A stretch of 59,013 nucleotides of DNA from Pantoea phytobeneficialis (GCF_009728735.1 NZ_CP024636.1:2856021-2915033); one strand, 5' to 3'; shown: positions 9,445 through 23,291, numbered from the stretch's first letter. Made by a program: numbers and translations. Notes: generated by a model not told the origin, from the sequence alone.

Positions 9445-10980
9445 TTAGTGTGCACCACCGCCGCCACCGCCCGCCCCAAAAGGTGGACGTGCGAACCAAA
9501 TCAGCACCAACAGAATAAGAAACACCCCGGCCGAGGCCCAGAAAATCTCGTTGGCAGAGATAATCAGCCCCTGGTTGGTGATCTGCTGTGCGATATACGC
9601 TGATGCCTGCTGATGGGTCATGCCAAGACTTTCCAACTGATCGTACATCTGCTGCGAATTGGCGTTATACGGATTCACCGATTCCGACAAATAGCTGTGA
9701 TGCATTGATTCGCGATCGGTCCACATGGTGGTAGTAATCGACGTCCCGATGGAGCCAGCCAGTGTACGCACAAAGTTCGACAGACTGGATGCCGCCGCCA
9801 TGCGTTCTGGTGGCAAGCCCGACAGCGTAATGGTGGTCAGCGGCATAAAGAAGCATGCCACCGCGAAGCCCTGAATAAACTGCGGCCACGCCGACGCACC
9901 AAAATCCATCCCCGGCTCAAAGGTATACGCGCGCCAATAGAAGCACACCGCATACATAATAAAGCTGAAGGTCACCAGACGGCGCATATCCAGCTTATGA
10001 GCAAAGCGACCAATGATCGGCGACAGGATTACCGGAATAATCCCCACCGGCGCGGAAGCCAGCCCGGCCCAGGTTGCGGTATAGCCGTACACTTCCTGCA
10101 ATAGCTGCGGCAGCAAAACAATCGAGCCGAAGTAGAGCATATAGGCAAGGCTTATCGACAAACACCCGATGGTGAAATTGCGCGATTTAAATAGCGATAG
10201 ATCGACAATCGGATGGTCATCCGTCAGTTCCCATACCAGTAGCACCGCCAGGGCTACGACCGCGACAACGGTTAACGTGATGATTTCAGTGGAACTAAAC
10301 CAATCCAGTTCTCGGCCACGGTCCAGCATGACCTGCAAGCAACCAATACCCACCACCAGTAGCACCAGACCGACCATGTCAATCGGGCGGCTGGCCGTTT
10401 GTGTTTCCCGACCGCGCAAGGTTTGCAGCGTCAGCATCACCACCACCACGCCAATCGGCACGTTGATGAAGAAGATCCAGCCCCAGTGATAGTTATCGCT
10501 AATCCAGCCACCGAGAATCGGTCCACAGATCGGTGCCACGATCACCGTCATTGCCCACAACGACAGCGCCACGCTGCGTTTTGCGGGGGGGTAGTTGTTC
10601 AGCAACAAACTCTGCGACAGCGGAATCAGGGGCCCAGCCACCACCCCCTGGATGACACGAAAGAAAATCAGCATCGACAGACTTTCGGAGACACCACAGG
10701 CAAAGGAGGCGAGGGCGAACAGGATTGTCGCCCAGGTAAACAGCTTCACTTCACCGACGCGTTTCGCCAGCCAACCGGTGATCGGAATCGAGATGGCGTT
10801 TGCCACCCCGAAAGAGGTGATCACCCAGGTGCCCTGGGAGTTAGAGGCACCCAGGTTCCCGGCGATGGTGGGAATCGCCACGTTGGCAATCGTCGAATCG
10901 AGTACCTGCATAAACGTCGCCAGCGACAGGGCGATGGTCATCAGGACTAACGGCGCGCCTTCAAGCGGTTTTTGTGCCAT
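9445..10980 (-). CDS. emrB: multidrug efflux MFS transporter subunit EmrB
   Basis: This is a 511-residue, 14-helix DHA2-family proton antiporter that pumps hydrophobic drugs and uncouplers through EmrA and TolC. Visible markers are the helix 1 motif LDSTIANVAIPTI, the GWLAKRVGEVKLF loop, and motif C-like GPILGGWISDNYHWGWIFFINVPIG. The C-terminus ends in an unusual run of glycines (GAGGGGGGAH). It starts 17 bases after emrA and is probably cotranscribed with it. Confidence 0.94.
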   Translation of the reverse strand: MAQKPLEGAPLVLMTIALSLATFMQVLDSTIANVAIPTIAGNLGASNSQGTWVITSFGVANAISIPITGWLAKRVGEVKLFTWATILFALASFACGVSESLSMLIFFRVIQGVVAGPLIPLSQSLLLNNYPPAKRSVALSLWAMTVIVAPICGPILGGWISDNYHWGWIFFINVPIGVVVVMLTLQTLRGRETQTASRPIDMVGLVLLVVGIGCLQVMLDRGRELDWFSSTEIITLTVVAVVALAVLLVWELTDDHPIVDLSLFKSRNFTIGCLSISLAYMLYFGSIVLLPQLLQEVYGYTATWAGLASAPVGIIPVILSPIIGRFAHKLDMRRLVTFSFIMYAVCFYWRAYTFEPGMDFGASAWPQFIQGFAVACFFMPLTTITLSGLPPERMAAASSLSNFVRTLAGSIGTSITTTMWTDRESMHHSYLSESVNPYNANSQQMYDQLESLGMTHQQASAYIAQQITNQGLIISANEIFWASAGVFLILLVLIWFARPPFGAGGGGGGAH

Positions 10981-10997
10981 AACAGCCTCCCGCGTTA

Positions 10998-12170
10998 TCA
11001 GCCGGCGTTGGCACGAACGATGTCAGTAATCATCTGGTTTACTGGCGTCAGGTCGATTGCCAGCGCATCGCTTTCATAAGCGGCCTGGCTACGGACGCTG
11101 CTGGCAAGTGTTGCGCCATCCTTATTGGAGGTATCCACTTTGACCAGCGTTGACAGGCCGATACGCAGCGGATGTTCTGCCACTTCTTTCGCATCCAGCT
11201 CGATACGTACCGGCAGACGCTGAACCACTTTGATCCAGTTACCGGTGGCGTTCTGTGCCGGCAGCAGGGAGAAGGCGCTACCGGTGCCCATATCCAGACC
11301 TACCACCTTGCCTTGATACACCACATCATCACCGTAGATATCACTGACGACCGTCGCCGGTTGGCCAATGCGCACGTCTGCCAGTTGGGTTTCTTTGAAG
11401 TTCGCATCTATCCACAAATTGGTGGCAGGCACCACTGCCAGCAGTGGCGTGCTGGTGGAAATTTGCGAGCCAACTTGCACGCTACGACGGGAGACATAGC
11501 CATCCATCGGGCTGCGGATCTCGGTACGTTGCAGTGCCAGCCAGGCATCGCGCAGTTCAGCGGCGGCCTGTTTCACCGCCGGCTGGTTTTCCAGTGAGGT
11601 GTTGAGGATCATCGCCTGATTCGCGTTGTACTGCTGCACTGCTACGTCGAGTTGCGCTTTAGCGGTAGCCACGGCGTCGCGCGCGTGTTGCAGTTCCTCA
11701 CGGCCAATCAGGTTGGCGGCACCCAGCGGCTCACGACGCTTCAGGTCTGCCTCGGCCTGCTCCAGCGCCGTTTGTTGCAACTTGATAGTGGCCTGATCCT
11801 GCTTGCCATTGATCATCAACTGATGCGTCTGACGTACGCTGGTAGCCAGTGCAGTCTGCGCTTTTTCAAACGCCTGTTCTGCATCGGTTTTATCGAGTGA
11901 TACCAGCACGTCACCTTTCTTCACGAAGTCGGTGTCATCAAACCACACTTTATTGACGCTGCCAGACACCTGCGCCATCACCTGCACCTGATTACCTGAG
12001 ACATAAGCATCGTCGGTTTCCTGGAAATGACGCAGCACCAGGAACCAGTAAGCCAGATAGGCAATACCAATAATGACAAACACGATAGCCAGCAGGATAA
12101 GCGCACCTTTGCGCTTTTTCTTTTTATTTGCTGGCTGTTGCGGGCTTTGATCTGCCGCTGTCGCACTCAT
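10998..12170 (-). CDS. emrA: multidrug efflux periplasmic adaptor EmrA
   Basis: EmrA is a membrane-fusion protein of 390 residues, the same as in E. coli. A basic N-terminus (KKKKRKGALILL) precedes one transmembrane helix. A barrel-sandwich half (VQVMAQVSGSVNKVWF), a long coiled-coil hairpin (residues about 95-205) and a beta-barrel follow. It links EmrB to TolC. I chose the ATG at 12170 over one seven codons earlier because GTGGAG precedes it and the length fits. Confidence 0.94.
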   Translation of the reverse strand: MSATAADQSPQQPANKKKKRKGALILLAIVFVIIGIAYLAYWFLVLRHFQETDDAYVSGNQVQVMAQVSGSVNKVWFDDTDFVKKGDVLVSLDKTDAEQAFEKAQTALATSVRQTHQLMINGKQDQATIKLQQTALEQAEADLKRREPLGAANLIGREELQHARDAVATAKAQLDVAVQQYNANQAMILNTSLENQPAVKQAAAELRDAWLALQRTEIRSPMDGYVSRRSVQVGSQISTSTPLLAVVPATNLWIDANFKETQLADVRIGQPATVVSDIYGDDVVYQGKVVGLDMGTGSAFSLLPAQNATGNWIKVVQRLPVRIELDAKEVAEHPLRIGLSTLVKVDTSNKDGATLASSVRSQAAYESDALAIDLTPVNQMITDIVRANAG

Positions 12171-12321
12171 GTTATTCTCCACGTTTTCCATTTTTTCGGG
12201 ATGTGTTCATCCATCAACACGGGGTCCCGAGTCGAAAAAAGCCAGCGCTTGTGACGCTGGCCGGATAAAAAGGGGATTAAAATATCGGTTTCGACAGGTG
12301 ATTGTGTCGCACTTCTTGCTA

Positions 12322-12852
12322 TTAGCGTGACAGGGAGGCGATGAGTTGCTCTTCATCCATTTTGTCGAGGCGGTTAAGCAGCTTACGGGTAATCGCTTCC
12401 AGCTGTCCTTGCTCGTCTGAGGAGAGCGACGACCAAAGATATTGCAGGCTCTGGTGCTGAGGTGGCAGCAGCTGGCGTAAAAATTCGTTACCTTTCTCAG
12501 TCAGATGCAGATGCAGGCAGCGACGGTCGTTGTCACTTTCGCGACGCTCAATCCAGCCACGTTTTTCCAGCTCATCAGCAATACGTGTGGCGTTGGTACG
12601 GGAAGATCCGAGAGCAGAACTCAGTTCAGAAGGCTGGATGCTCTGATTTTCCTGCGCATCAAGGGTGATCAGCGCCATGAATAAGGTTTCGTTAATTCCC
12701 TGCGCCTTCAACATTTTGTTGCGATTATCCAGCAGTTTGCCCTGCATATGCATGCACAGACGCGTCAGGATGATCTCCTGCAATGGAAAATCTTTATGGC
12801 GAGTAGCACGGATGTTTAGCATCTGCTCTATGGGAGTAAACGAACTTTCCAT
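12322..12852 (-). CDS. mprA: MarR-family repressor of emrAB (MprA/EmrR)
   Basis: This 176-residue winged-helix regulator has the same length as E. coli MprA. The recognition helix and wing region are in [18 protein letters not shown] and [18 protein letters not shown]. It represses the emrAB operon and releases DNA on binding uncouplers such as CCCP or salicylate-type ligands. It lies directly upstream of emrA in the same direction, with 151 bases between the genes. A possible operator lies just upstream around the TTGCAACTGG sequence near 12870, but I cannot define it firmly. Confidence 0.94.
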   Translation of the reverse strand: MESSFTPIEQMLNIRATRHKDFPLQEIILTRLCMHMQGKLLDNRNKMLKAQGINETLFMALITLDAQENQSIQPSELSSALGSSRTNATRIADELEKRGWIERRESDNDRRCLHLHLTEKGNEFLRQLLPPQHQSLQYLWSSLSSDEQGQLEAITRKLLNRLDKMDEEQLIASLSR

Positions 12853-13180
12853 TCTAAAAAAACCTCACTAGTTGCAACTGGTATAGTAATGGTGGTGACA
12901 GATTAAGCGTAGTCATAATTCCCGCCAGTGATTGTTAGCACGATCACACTGTCAGCACCCGGCGATTCCAGGTCATTCCCTGACCCTGGGCGTGTTGCCC
13001 GATCCAAGGCTACGGATGCGCAGGCATTGGATGCTATCAATTCGCCTCGCGAAATCTTTTTACAGTTGAATAATTTCGCGAGAAAAAATAACCATGATGA
13101 ATAACTCTCTGGCTAACCATAACAAACCCAATCATTGATGAACAGTATTGCTCATCGATTAGGTCCGGTCTTTACGTTTT
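12853..13180. other. intergenic stretch, no gene seen
   Basis: About 330 bases lie between the mprA start and the stop of the MFS gene. The left part should hold the mprA promoter. I see no tRNA, clear hairpin terminator or conserved ORF. E. coli has ygaZ and ygaH here; they are absent. Confidence 0.5.
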
Positions 13181-14377
13181 CTAAACACTTTCGTAGCGCG
13201 CATTGCGCCACCAAATCAACAGGTTAATTGTGGTGAGCAGCACACCGGCTCCACAAACGCCATACCAGCCTGCATGATGAAATGCGTTCGCCGAGATGAT
13301 TGAACCCAGCGCACCACCGATAAAATAACTGGTCATATAGCCGGCATTCAGGCGGTTGCGCGCCTCTGGTTTATGACGATAAATCACGCTTTGGTTAGTG
13401 ATATGTACTGCCTGCACCGCTAAGTCGAGCAGCAAAATACCGATAATCAGTGCCAGCAAATGGTGTGCCCCCAGCGCGGTTACACCCCACGCCGCTAACA
13501 TAATCATCAACCCGGTGCTGGTGGTCAGTTTGGCTTTCCCTTTATCAGCCAGACTACCGGCCTGACGTGCCGCCAGTGCCCCTGCGGCACCCACCAGACC
13601 CAGCAGACCAATCTCCCCTTCATTAAAACCATAAGGTTGCGCTGATAGCAGGAACGCCATGGAGGTCCAGAGCATGCTGAAATTGGCGAAAGAGAGGCAG
13701 CCGGTTAACGCGCGGGTACGTATCACCCGGTTAGCGGCGTACAGGCTGAAGATGGAGCGTAACAACTGCGGGTAATTAAGTGGGACATTCTGCTTATAGC
13801 GTGGCAGATAACGCCACAGCGCCAGTGCCATCAGGATCATCAATACGCTGGCGGTCCAGTAAACGCTGCGCCAGCCAGCCAGTTGCGCTAGCGCACCTGC
13901 GGCGGTTCGTGCCAGCAGGATACCGAGCAATAAACCGCTCATTACCGTTCCTACTACTTTGCCGCGTTTCTCGGGCGCTGCGAGGGTGGCCGCAAGAGGC
14001 ACCAGAATTTGTGCCACGACAGAAAACAGCCCGGTCACTACCGTGCCCAGCAGCATTAACGGCAGGGAAGGGGAGAGCGCGGTGATCATCATGCCACCGG
14101 CCGCGAGCAGGCTCATAGAAACAATCAGGGCGCGCCGTTCCAGCATATCGCCGAGTGGTACCAGCAACAGCAGGCCACAGGCATAACCGAGTTGGGCGGT
14201 GGTGACGATAAAGCCGGCGAGGCTGACGGAGAGATTAAACTGGTGGGCGATGGTATCCAGCAGCGGCTGGACATAGTAGTTGCTGGCGACGGCAAGGCCA
14301 GTCGCGACCGACATCAGCGCGACCAGGGCAGAACTGAGGCCCTGATGGGAAGCATTCATAGCGTCATGAGCAGGCAA
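13181..14377 (-). CDS. MFS transporter, YgaY-like
   Basis: This is a 398-residue, 12-helix MFS protein. It shows the helix 1-2 pattern TGLAVASNYYVQPLLDTIA, the loop GDMLERRALIV (motif A) and a second-half loop SLADKGKAKL. In E. coli the broken gene ygaY sits between proX and mprA and is of the same type, so this looks like its intact counterpart. It is probably an exporter; the substrate is unknown. The start could be the ATG at 14377 or MNASHQ six codons later. Confidence 0.7.
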   Translation of the reverse strand: MPAHDAMNASHQGLSSALVALMSVATGLAVASNYYVQPLLDTIAHQFNLSVSLAGFIVTTAQLGYACGLLLLVPLGDMLERRALIVSMSLLAAGGMMITALSPSLPLMLLGTVVTGLFSVVAQILVPLAATLAAPEKRGKVVGTVMSGLLLGILLARTAAGALAQLAGWRSVYWTASVLMILMALALWRYLPRYKQNVPLNYPQLLRSIFSLYAANRVIRTRALTGCLSFANFSMLWTSMAFLLSAQPYGFNEGEIGLLGLVGAAGALAARQAGSLADKGKAKLTTSTGLMIMLAAWGVTALGAHHLLALIIGILLLDLAVQAVHITNQSVIYRHKPEARNRLNAGYMTSYFIGGALGSIISANAFHHAGWYGVCGAGVLLTTINLLIWWRNARYESV

Positions 14378-14492
14378 ATAATCATAATGGGTTAATAGTA
14401 ACCCAAAAAACTATTTCATTGTTGTGTTAATTAACAGGACGTACCAGTACGCTATAGCGTCCGAATCGATTGGGAAAACCTGGTCGCCCTCT

Positions 14493-14514
14493 GTAGCGGC
14501 GCGATTTATCGCGC
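14493..14514. repeat. REP-like palindrome (copy 2)
   Basis: This is a single unit GTAGCGG followed by the core GCGCGATTTATCGCGC, identical to the first unit at 361-385. It lies between the divergent MFS start and the end of proX. Confidence 0.8.
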
Positions 14515-14544
14515 GACTTTAGCTGCTGATGGCCCTCATCCCGA

Positions 14545-14568
14545 CCTTCTCCCGCAAGCGGGAGAAGG
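14545..14568. repeat. perfect 11-bp inverted repeat downstream of proX
   Basis: CCTTCTCCCGC and GCGGGAGAAGG are separated by AA, about 30 bases beyond the proX stop. No U run follows on the proX side. The preceding CCCTCATCCCGA resembles a dispersed repeat found in many proteobacteria. It may stabilise the proVWX mRNA end or terminate it. Confidence 0.6.
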
Positions 14569-14597
14569 AGGTGTGCAGTATGTGGGCCCGGTGATAT

Positions 14598-15599
14598 TTA
14601 CTTCGCCGCAGCCAGTGCGTCCTGCACCCACTTATCAAACTCGGCCTGATGACCTTTGATCCAGCCATCAACGTGACGGTTGATATCGTCTTCAGAAGAC
14701 TGACCGGCATGCATGGCAGCATTTTCCGCATTGATGTCGGTGATTGGCAGTTTCATCTCGGCAAACAGTTTCGCCGCCGCCGGGTTTTTCTCAGCCCAGG
14801 CTTTGTTGGCAACAATATGCATGGTATTCACCGGGAAGCCGTAGTTGGCACCGTTCGCCAGCTTGGTATCGACATTTTTCTGCTCGCCCGGCAGCGATGA
14901 GAACGGCACCTGCAACCACACCACATCTTTACCCGGCTTCAGCACGTCGCTCACCCAGTAGGGGGTCCAGGTGTAGTACAGGATCGGCTTACCCTGCTTA
15001 AAGCGAGTGATGGTGTCGGCAATCATTGCCGAGTAATTTCCCTGGTTGTGCTCCACCGTCTTGCTCAGACCGTAAGCGTCAATCTGGTGGTTAATCACGG
15101 CCTCGCAGCCCCAGCCTGGGGTGCAACCGGTCAGGTCAGCTTTGCCGTCGCCGTTAGTATCAAACAGCTTCGCCAGCTTAGGATCTTTCAACTGGGCAAA
15201 GTTGGTGATGTGGTACTGATCCGCTGTTTTTTTGTCGATCAGGTAACCCTGTGCCGCACCGGTTACATAAGTCCCTTCGCGGTAAAACTTCTGGTCGCCA
15301 CCGGCGGCTTTATACATATCATCATGCAGCGGCTGCCAGTTGACGGCGGTAAAGGTGGCATCGCCTTCGGCAATGGTGGTGTAGCCAACGTTGTAGTCCA
15401 CTTCGCTGGGTTTATCGACGGTATAACCCAGTTTTTCCAGCGCGCGGCTCACCAGCAGCGTCTGAAACGTTTCTTCTGAGATGGTGCTCTGCACCGGTTT
15501 AACGGTGATGCCTTTACCCGGCAGGTCGGCGGCGGACACATGCGTCACGGCGAATGTCGTCAGGACGGCAGCGAATAGGGCTGTCTTGCGCATAGTCAT
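14598..15599 (-). CDS. proX: glycine betaine/proline ABC transporter periplasmic binding protein
   Basis: ProX captures glycine betaine and proline betaine in the periplasm and delivers them to ProVW. The protein has 333 residues (E. coli 330). A cleavable signal peptide ([22 protein letters not shown]) is followed by the OpuAC fold, with Trp residues around the aromatic cage such as [11 protein letters not shown] and [12 protein letters not shown]. It is the last gene of the proVWX operon. Confidence 0.95.
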   Translation of the reverse strand: MTMRKTALFAAVLTTFAVTHVSAADLPGKGITVKPVQSTISEETFQTLLVSRALEKLGYTVDKPSEVDYNVGYTTIAEGDATFTAVNWQPLHDDMYKAAGGDQKFYREGTYVTGAAQGYLIDKKTADQYHITNFAQLKDPKLAKLFDTNGDGKADLTGCTPGWGCEAVINHQIDAYGLSKTVEHNQGNYSAMIADTITRFKQGKPILYYTWTPYWVSDVLKPGKDVVWLQVPFSSLPGEQKNVDTKLANGANYGFPVNTMHIVANKAWAEKNPAAAKLFAEMKLPITDINAENAAMHAGQSSEDDINRHVDGWIKGHQAEFDKWVQDALAAAK

Positions 15600-15656
15600 T
15601 CCTTATTTTACGTGTGGCGTCGGAGACGGGCGGCTACAGTGGGCCGCCCAAATGAA

Positions 15657-16772
15657 TCAGGGCTTTTTACTGAAAGGGCGCATCAGCAGGCCAACCGGGC
15701 CACTGCTGTACCAGTGGCGATTGCCACGGCTGCGGCTGTCGCGACCCACCGATTGGGTCAGACGATCAAGAATAATGGCGAGGATCACGATACCCACACC
15801 GCCCACGGTGGCGAGGCCCATATCGAGGCGACCGATACCGCGCAGCACCATCTGGCCAAGACCACCGACGGCGATCATCGAGGCGATCACCACCATCGAC
15901 AGCGCCAGCATCAGCGTCTGGTTAACGCCAGCCATAATGGTCGGCATCGCCAGTGGCAGTTGCACTTTAAACAACATCTGACGCGGGCTGGCACCAAAGG
16001 ACTCACTGGCTTCGATCAAATCTGCCGGAACCTGTTTAATGCCGAGAATCGTCAGACGCACAATCGGCGGCAAGGCAAAGATAATGGTCACCACTACGCC
16101 CGGCACATTACCGATGCCGAACAGCATGACAATTGGCACCAGATAGACGAAGGCTGGTGTGGTTTGCATCGCATCCAGCAGTGGTCGGATGATGCGCGCC
16201 GCGCGTTCGCTGCGTGCCAGCCAGATGCCGAGCGGCAGACCGATAATGATGCAGAACAACAGGGCGGTGAGCACCAGCGCCAGCGTCACCATCGCTTGTG
16301 ACCAGGCACCAATTGCGCCAATCAACACCAGCGAAATCAGGGTCGCGATACCCATTGCCGGGCTGGCGATCTGCCAGGCGATCAGCGCGAACACCACCAG
16401 CGCGACCGGCGCAGGCATACCCAGCAGCAGTTGCTGGAAGGCACTGAGGATATAATCCACCGGCACACGGATGCCCTGGAACACCGGGCGGAAGTGGTTT
16501 ACCACCCAGTCGATGCCGTGAGTCACCCAGCTATCGAGCGGGATCAGCGTCTTATGGAACGGATCCAGAATATTGAAATGTTCCGGCTGCGGCGAAGGTG
16601 CGCTGCTTAACCAGTCGCTGTTGCTGGCGGCGTTGCTGGCGGCCTCATGCGTGCCGGGGCTTGCCGGTGCGCTGGCCCCGGTTGACCAGGGATCGGTTGC
16701 GCTACTGTCGGGAGTGGCCGCCTGCGTAGTCTGACTGGCGCTATCCCACGGATTGCTATTTTGTTCACTCAT
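15657..16772 (-). CDS. proW: glycine betaine/proline ABC transporter permease
   Basis: ProW is the inner-membrane channel of the ProU osmoprotectant importer. It has 371 residues, somewhat longer than E. coli ProW (354). The first 65 residues are low-complexity and Ser/Ala-rich, with two related NPWDSA and DPWSTG segments. The BPD permease domain follows, with the EAA loop [20 protein letters not shown]. It starts two bases after the proV stop. Confidence 0.94.
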   Translation of the reverse strand: MSEQNSNPWDSASQTTQAATPDSSATDPWSTGASAPASPGTHEAASNAASNSDWLSSAPSPQPEHFNILDPFHKTLIPLDSWVTHGIDWVVNHFRPVFQGIRVPVDYILSAFQQLLLGMPAPVALVVFALIAWQIASPAMGIATLISLVLIGAIGAWSQAMVTLALVLTALLFCIIIGLPLGIWLARSERAARIIRPLLDAMQTTPAFVYLVPIVMLFGIGNVPGVVVTIIFALPPIVRLTILGIKQVPADLIEASESFGASPRQMLFKVQLPLAMPTIMAGVNQTLMLALSMVVIASMIAVGGLGQMVLRGIGRLDMGLATVGGVGIVILAIILDRLTQSVGRDSRSRGNRHWYSSGPVGLLMRPFSKKP

Positions 16773-16774
16773 TA

Positions 16775-17962
16775 TCAGGCTCCTTCACGGTCTAAAGCGC
16801 GCAGCAGCGTGCTTTTCGATATCACACCAACATACTGATTTTCTTCACCTACCACCGGTACGGCACAAGGTGCCTGCGCCACATGGGAGAGCAGATCATT
16901 CAGTGAGGTGTCCGCCGGAACCGCCGGAATATCCAACAGCGCGTTGTCCAGACCCTCGCCTGCGGCCAGAGCCGCTTTCAGCGAATCGGTTGAAACCACG
17001 CCAACAAATTTTTGTTTTTCCAGTACATAGCCAAAATCGCGATCTTCATCCTGCAACAACTTGATCGCAGATCGTGGGCCAAGACCCGCCGCTTTACGGA
17101 TCAGCGCACCCGCGCTGCGTCGCGCAATATCTTTGGCGCTGAACACATGGCTGATATCGACGCCACGGAAGAAGGTTCGCACATAATCGTTGGCTGGATT
17201 ATTCAATATTTCATCCGGTGTGCCGACCTGGACCACTTCACCGCCCTGCATAATGGCAATGCGATCGCCAATACGCATCGCTTCATCGAGATCGTGGGAA
17301 ATAAAGACAATGGTACGTTGATGTTTTGCCTGCAATTTTACCAACTCATCCTGCATTTCAGTACGAATAAGCGGATCAAGTGCAGAGAAGGCTTCGTCCA
17401 TCAACAAAATATCGGGATTGATTGCCAGCGCACGGGCTAATCCGACGCGCTGACGCATACCACCGGAAAGTTCATCCGGGTATGCATGGGCATAATTCTC
17501 CAGTCCGACCTGACGCAATGCTTCCAGCGCTTTTTCCTGACGCTCCTGCAATGCTACGCCCGCTAATTCCATGCCGAAGGCGGTATTATTTAATACCGTC
17601 AGATGTGGCATCAGAGCAAATGACTGGAATACCATGCTGATCTTATTTCTGCGCACTTCGCGCAGTTCGGCGTCGGATATTTTGGCAATATCGACGCCAT
17701 CAATAATCACCTGGCCGCGTGTCGGCTCGATCAGACGATTGAGAAGGCGAACCATGGTGGACTTACCTGAACCTGAAAGCCCCATGATGACGAAGATCTC
17801 GCCTTCTTCAATGGCCAGACTGGCATCTTTTACGCCGAGAGAAAGTCCGGTTTTCGCCAGAATTGCCTCTTTACCCTCACCGCGTTCAATATGTTTAAAT
17901 GCCCTTTCCGGGTGATCACCAAATATCTTATATAAATTCTTTACTTCGAGTTTAATTGCCAT
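16775..17962 (-). CDS. proV: glycine betaine/proline ABC transporter ATPase
   Basis: ProV powers ProU import. The 395-residue protein has Walker [10 protein letters not shown], signature [15 protein letters not shown], Walker [13 protein letters not shown] and two C-terminal CBS domains (about residues 275-395) that sense ionic strength in this family. The start is the ATG at 17962 ([15 protein letters not shown]); the longer upstream reading is not homologous. It is the first gene of an osmotically induced operon. Confidence 0.95.
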   Translation of the reverse strand: MAIKLEVKNLYKIFGDHPERAFKHIERGEGKEAILAKTGLSLGVKDASLAIEEGEIFVIMGLSGSGKSTMVRLLNRLIEPTRGQVIIDGVDIAKISDAELREVRRNKISMVFQSFALMPHLTVLNNTAFGMELAGVALQERQEKALEALRQVGLENYAHAYPDELSGGMRQRVGLARALAINPDILLMDEAFSALDPLIRTEMQDELVKLQAKHQRTIVFISHDLDEAMRIGDRIAIMQGGEVVQVGTPDEILNNPANDYVRTFFRGVDISHVFSAKDIARRSAGALIRKAAGLGPRSAIKLLQDEDRDFGYVLEKQKFVGVVSTDSLKAALAAGEGLDNALLDIPAVPADTSLNDLLSHVAQAPCAVPVVGEENQYVGVISKSTLLRALDREGA

Positions 17963-18355
17963 GCAGTAATTAAATTCCTGGTTAATTGATGTTTCGCTAT
18001 TTCTTGTTGTGGCCCTGGTTAAAATTAAGCGGCCTATACCGTAACATAATGAGATTATCTGACAACCCTTGAGGGTGATATTTGGCTGGCGATGATGGAG
18101 AGAATGGCGAGAATTTCCAGTGCTCACAAGGGATAAGCAAGGATCAATTTTTTCTCAAATTCAGGCTGAATTTTTGTGCTTCTGGCGGTTTTATTTATCT
18201 GAGCGGCGATAAATCGCGCTTTACCAGGCGATATATGGACCATTGCAAGGAAGAAAAAATGACAGACTGATGACGATGTAGAGGCGAAATAACGGGGAAA
18301 TATCCAGCAGTGAACAGAGGAAATATCGGGCTGAGGCCAGCCCGATATGAAGCGA
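17963..18355. promoter_or_regulatory. proV upstream region and nrdF downstream hairpin
   Basis: The 390 bases hold the proVWX promoter, but I cannot identify a convincing -35/-10 pair. At 18323-18348 a perfect 11-bp stem (ATATCGGGCTG/CAGCCCGATAT, loop AGGC) lies just past the nrdF stop and probably ends or stabilises the nrd mRNA. It has no T run. A partial REP-like core occurs near 18205-18218. Confidence 0.5.
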
Positions 18356-21462
<3,107 letters not shown>

Positions 21463-21849
21463 AATTGGGTCACTCCCGCTTTTACATTAGCGATATCGTC
21501 GGGGGTTCCCATCAACTCAAAGCGGTAGAGATAGGGAACCTGACATTTCTGCGCAATGATGTCGCCTGCCAGGCAGAATCCCGCTCCGAAGTTGCGGTTG
21601 CCGGCAGCAATCACCCCGCGGATACCGCGTCGGTTAGCTTCATCATTGAGGAATTGGATCACTTGTCCGGGCACCGCCCCTCTGGCACTGCCGCCGCCAT
21701 AGCTCGGCACCACCAGAATGTAGGGCTGGTCGATATGCAGGCGCTGCGTGCTGTCGATGGGTATTCGTCGTGCAGGCAGGCCCAGACGTATGATAAATCG
21801 GTGCGTGTTTTCCGACTGGCTGGAAAAGTACACCAGTGGAAACATCGCC

Positions 21850-22092
21850 TTATCCCCCGACAGCAGCGAGCTGGCGCAGGCTGGCGATTTTATCGGGACG
21901 GAAGCCGCTCCAGTGATCATCGTGAGTCATCACCACCGGCACCTGGCGATAGCCAAGGGATTTGAGGTTGTCGATAGCTTCAGGCTGAGCATCGAGGTTA
22001 ATCAGTTGGTAATCGATGCCATTACGGTCCATGGCATTTTTTGTTGCATTGCACTGGACACAATTGTTCTTGGTGTAAATAATAATGCGCAT
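21850..22092 (-). CDS. nrdH: glutaredoxin-like NrdH redoxin
   Basis: NrdH is an 80-residue thioredoxin-reductase-dependent electron donor for NrdEF. The active site is CVQC (residues 10-13), and WSGFRPDKI is the conserved C-terminal motif. I chose the ATG at 22092 ([14 protein letters not shown]) because an AAGAGGG sequence precedes it. It is the first gene of nrdHIEF. Confidence 0.96.
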   Translation of the reverse strand: MRIIIYTKNNCVQCNATKNAMDRNGIDYQLINLDAQPEAIDNLKSLGYRQVPVVMTHDDHWSGFRPDKIASLRQLAAVGG

Positions 22093-22200
22093 GATTCGTA
22101 TTTCCCTCTTGGTATGGTCAGGATGCGAGATACGAAGCAAAAAATCCTTTTGCTGCGAGCCTCATCCTTGCCGACATCTGGTAGTGAACTGATGAAGCAA

Positions 22201-22247
22201 ATACTAGATGTAGTGGTTGTTGTGGTCAAGCCCACTATATATATGGG
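22201..22247 (-). promoter_or_regulatory. two NrdR boxes upstream of nrdHIEF
   Basis: The sites ATACTAGATGTAGTGG (22201-22216) and CCACTATATATATGGG (22232-22247) both resemble the NrdR box ACACTATATATAGTGT. Their starts are 31 bases apart, the three-helical-turn spacing known for NrdR-regulated promoters. They lie 109 bases or more before nrdH, so NrdR-ATP/dATP repression is expected. Confidence 0.85.
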
Positions 22248-22378
22248 TTTGTGATTTGAAGCCTCAGAATTGGCCTAAGACCAGGGATCATGCGCCTTTG
22301 CGAGGAAAAAAAATTTTTGTGAAGGGTGAGGGCGGGGTGATTAAGGCAAGCGCTGCTGCAAATTTGAACAATGACCGG

Positions 22379-22425
22379 ACCGTAGCGGCGCGATTTATCG
22401 CGCAATAAATCGCGCCGCTACGGGA
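22379..22425. repeat. REP-like palindrome, head-to-head pair (copy 3)
   Basis: CGTAGCG and the GCGCGATTTATCGCGC core are followed by AA and an inverted copy ending CGCCGCTACGG, so the whole 46 bases can fold into one long hairpin. It lies between the nrd promoter and the end of ygaM. The stretch 22248-22378 shows no gene. Confidence 0.85.
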
Positions 22426-22437
22426 TTACAATGTGGA

Positions 22438-22752
22438 TTAGCGGCGCGAGACCAGCAGCGCACCAATCACCAGACCGACCGCGGCACCAATGCCGACACC
22501 GTGCCAGGGTTTATCATGTACATACGCATCAACCTGGTAACTCGCGTCACGCGCGGCCTGGGAAACCCGGTTGTTACCGTTCAGTTTCGCGCGCGTCTGT
22601 TTCAGCAGCGATTGTGCTTTACTGCGTGCGTTTTCCACTTCATCTTTGGCTTCGCTGCCGTACGATTTCAGCAATGCTTCCAGCGAATCAGCCAGCTCGT
22701 TCACATCCTGATTGATATCAGAGGCCTCGTTTTTACTGGTTCGGTTAAACAT
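22438..22752 (-). CDS. ygaM: YgaM, ElaB/YqjD/DUF883-family membrane-anchored protein
   Basis: This 104-residue protein has a charged coiled-coil N-terminal region (SDINQDVNELADSLEALLKSY) and one C-terminal transmembrane helix (GIGAAVGLVIGALLVSRR), the layout of ElaB and YqjD, which are inner-membrane proteins that bind ribosomes in stationary phase. Position between nrdH and ygaC is the same as E. coli ygaM. The ATG follows GGGAGCG. Confidence 0.88.
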   Translation of the reverse strand: MFNRTSKNEASDINQDVNELADSLEALLKSYGSEAKDEVENARSKAQSLLKQTRAKLNGNNRVSQAARDASYQVDAYVHDKPWHGVGIGAAVGLVIGALLVSRR

Positions 22753-22901
22753 TTTTCGCTCCCTTTACTTTAAAACGTAAGACTTAGTGTAGACGAATCG
22801 CGATCAAACGCAGATTTTCTCCTGACTTTCGGGACAATTCCGGATGTCCCGTTTTTCCCCGCTGTGTAAAGTTGCGCGACTTTTATAACAGAGGAACAAT
22901 C

Positions 22902-23255
22902 ATGTATTTACGACCGGATGAGGTAGCGAGCGTACTGGAAAAGGTAGGCTTCGAAGTGGATACCCTTACCACCAAAATTTTTGGTTATCGCCGTGGCGAG
23001 GACTATGTCTACGTCAACCGCGAAGCGCGCATGGGGCGCACCGCACTCGTCATTCACCCTACGCTGAGAGAACGCAGCCTGGGCTTCGCTGAACCTGCTT
23101 TAGAGATGAAAACCTGCGATCACTACACGCAGTTTCCGCTCTATCTGGCGGGCGAAACGGAGGAGCATTACGGTATCGCTCACGGCTTTACCTCGCGTGC
23201 ATCTCTGAAGCGCTATTTGCAGTGCATCTACGGTGGCTCGAGCGAGCTCCGTTAA
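22902..23255 (+). CDS. ygaC: DUF2002 family protein YgaC, copy 1
   Basis: This 117-residue protein of unknown function matches E. coli YgaC over its length ([52 protein letters not shown]). The start is the ATG at 22902, preceded by AGAGGAA; an in-frame start ten codons earlier is unlikely. The C-terminus ([10 protein letters not shown]) differs from copy 2. No signal peptide or membrane segment is seen. Confidence 0.88.
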   Translation: MYLRPDEVASVLEKVGFEVDTLTTKIFGYRRGEDYVYVNREARMGRTALVIHPTLRERSLGFAEPALEMKTCDHYTQFPLYLAGETEEHYGIAHGFTSRASLKRYLQCIYGGSSELR

Positions 23256-23291
23256 TTTGCGGCAGCGATGGGAACATTTTGCCAATCTGGC

